From contig CM066033.1 in assembly GCA_033557465.1 (NCBI GenBank), forward strand, positions 1,306,371,519 to 1,306,435,518: 64,000 bases of DNA, read 5' to 3'. Positions 63,263 to 64,000 of this stretch are shown one piece after another. The DNA comes from Ichthyophis bannanicus. Its lineage: Eukaryota; Chordata; Amphibia; Gymnophiona; Ichthyophiidae. The notes below the pieces were generated by a model, which saw nothing but the letters and a program-made list of their open reading frames with translations, did not search any database and was not told the DNA's origin. How positions within the stretch are numbered: the stretch's first letter is position 1; every line of letters starts with the position of its first letter. A program made the position numbers and the translations under genes.

Positions 63263-64000
63263 TTGTAGGTTGTGGTATCTTAAAATAGATCTGGATTTTC
63301 AGAAAGCCTTTGACAAGGTCTCTCATGAGAGACTCTTGGCAAAATTAAAAAGCCATGGGATAGGGGGCAGTGTACTATTGCGGATCAGGAACTGGCTAAA
63401 AGACAGAAAGCAGAGGGTAGGGCTAAATGGCCAATATTCCCAATGGAGAAAGAAGAACAGTGGAGTACCCCAGGGATCTGTGCTGGGTCCACTGATTTTT
63501 AACATATTCGTAAATAACCTGGAAATGGGAATAATAAGTGAGGTTATCAAGTTTGCAGATGACACAAAATTATTCAAAGTTGTTAAAACCCATGAGGATT
63601 GTGAAAAATTGCAAGAGGATCTTGATAAATTGGAAGACTGGGCATCCAAATGGCAGATGAAATTTAATGTGGAGAAGTGCAAAGTTATGTACCTAGGAAA
63701 GAACAACCCAAACTATGGTTACACAATCCAAGGTTCCACATTAGGAACCACCACCCAAGAAAAAGATTTAGGCGTCATCGTGTATAACATGTTGAAACCC
63801 TCCACCCAGTGTGCAGCGGCAGACAAGAAAGCAAATAGAATGCTTGGTATCATAAGGAAAAAGAATGAAAAAATAAAACAAAGGACATTATAATGCCTCT
63901 GTATCATTCCATGGTGCGACCACACCTTGAATATTGTGTGCAATTCTGGTCGCCGTATCTTAAAAAGGATATAGTGTTATTAGAAAAGGTACAGAGAAGA
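63263..64000 (+). mobile_element. CR1 family 1, running off the window
   Basis: A 207-codon frame (63270-63893) carries DLDFQKAFDKVSHERLLAK (motif A), KNSGVPQGSVLGPLIFNIF (motif B), KFADDTKLFKVVKTHED (motif C) and KANRMLGIIRK. A frameshift near 63870 precedes [19 protein letters not shown], which continues past 64000. Upstream coding sequence is missing. Confidence 0.88.

Noticed and set aside
1..64000. Searched for a host protein-coding gene, CRISPR array, phage or bacterial defence-type locus
   Set aside because: All recognisable coding sequence is of mobile-element type. No regularly spaced short repeats, ribosome-binding sites or operon-like packing occur, and the context is clearly eukaryotic.

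Overview
This window looks like vertebrate intergenic or intronic DNA built almost entirely from transposable elements. No host exon, tRNA or rRNA gene, CRISPR array or bacterial-type operon could be supported. DIRS-type tyrosine-recombinase retrotransposons, CR1 and L2 LINEs, tRNA-derived SINEs, a Tc1 transposon, hAT-like MITEs and long LTR-type insertions occur together. That mix points to an amphibian, most likely a caecilian; lungfish, coelacanth or a DIRS-rich reptile are alternatives. The organism call is an inference from repeat content only.

Layout. 1-597 is the 5' end of a minus-strand DIRS element. 2983-6048 is a decayed gene of a dispersed, uncharacterised family, split at 4137-5681 by a 1545-bp LTR-like element with a GTAG target duplication. 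6630-10095 is a minus-strand L2 LINE carrying two SINEs and a CR1 piece. 10305-10748 is a small element made of nested hairpins. 10815-19707 is DIRS copy A, holding two L2 tails, a hAT MITE and a CR1. 19891-26617 is a run of CR1/L2 pieces with a second multi-hairpin element (23863-24511). 27447-31513 is a composite of L1-like ends around a DIRS body (copy D), bounded by a 16-bp target duplication. 34970-44344 is a three-level nest: an L2 split by a 1548-bp LTR-like element, itself split by DIRS copy B (37936-43944). 44345-45962 is a mosaic of short LINE and DIRS remnants. 45963-51770 is DIRS copy C, truncated at its 3' side. 51785-56912 holds L2, CR1 and hAT pieces and DIRS copy E, split by a 2-kb L2. 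57540-58592 is CR1. 58627-61668 is a large fold-back element with a Tc1 transposon (58818-60572, TA duplication) in its left arm. A CR1 runs off the right edge.

How the parts work. The DIRS copies follow one plan on the minus strand: a Gag beginning with a CxxC-x12-CxxC zinc-ribbon motif, then reverse transcriptase, RNase H and tyrosine recombinase. They end in inverted terminal repeats plus an internal complementary region that matches the joined ends of a circular intermediate. Every copy is disabled, and by different lesions. The SINEs carry tRNA promoters, a MIR/CORE-like centre and L2-type tails, so L2 enzymes probably moved them. Target duplications and interrupted reading frames give a relative order for many of the insertions.
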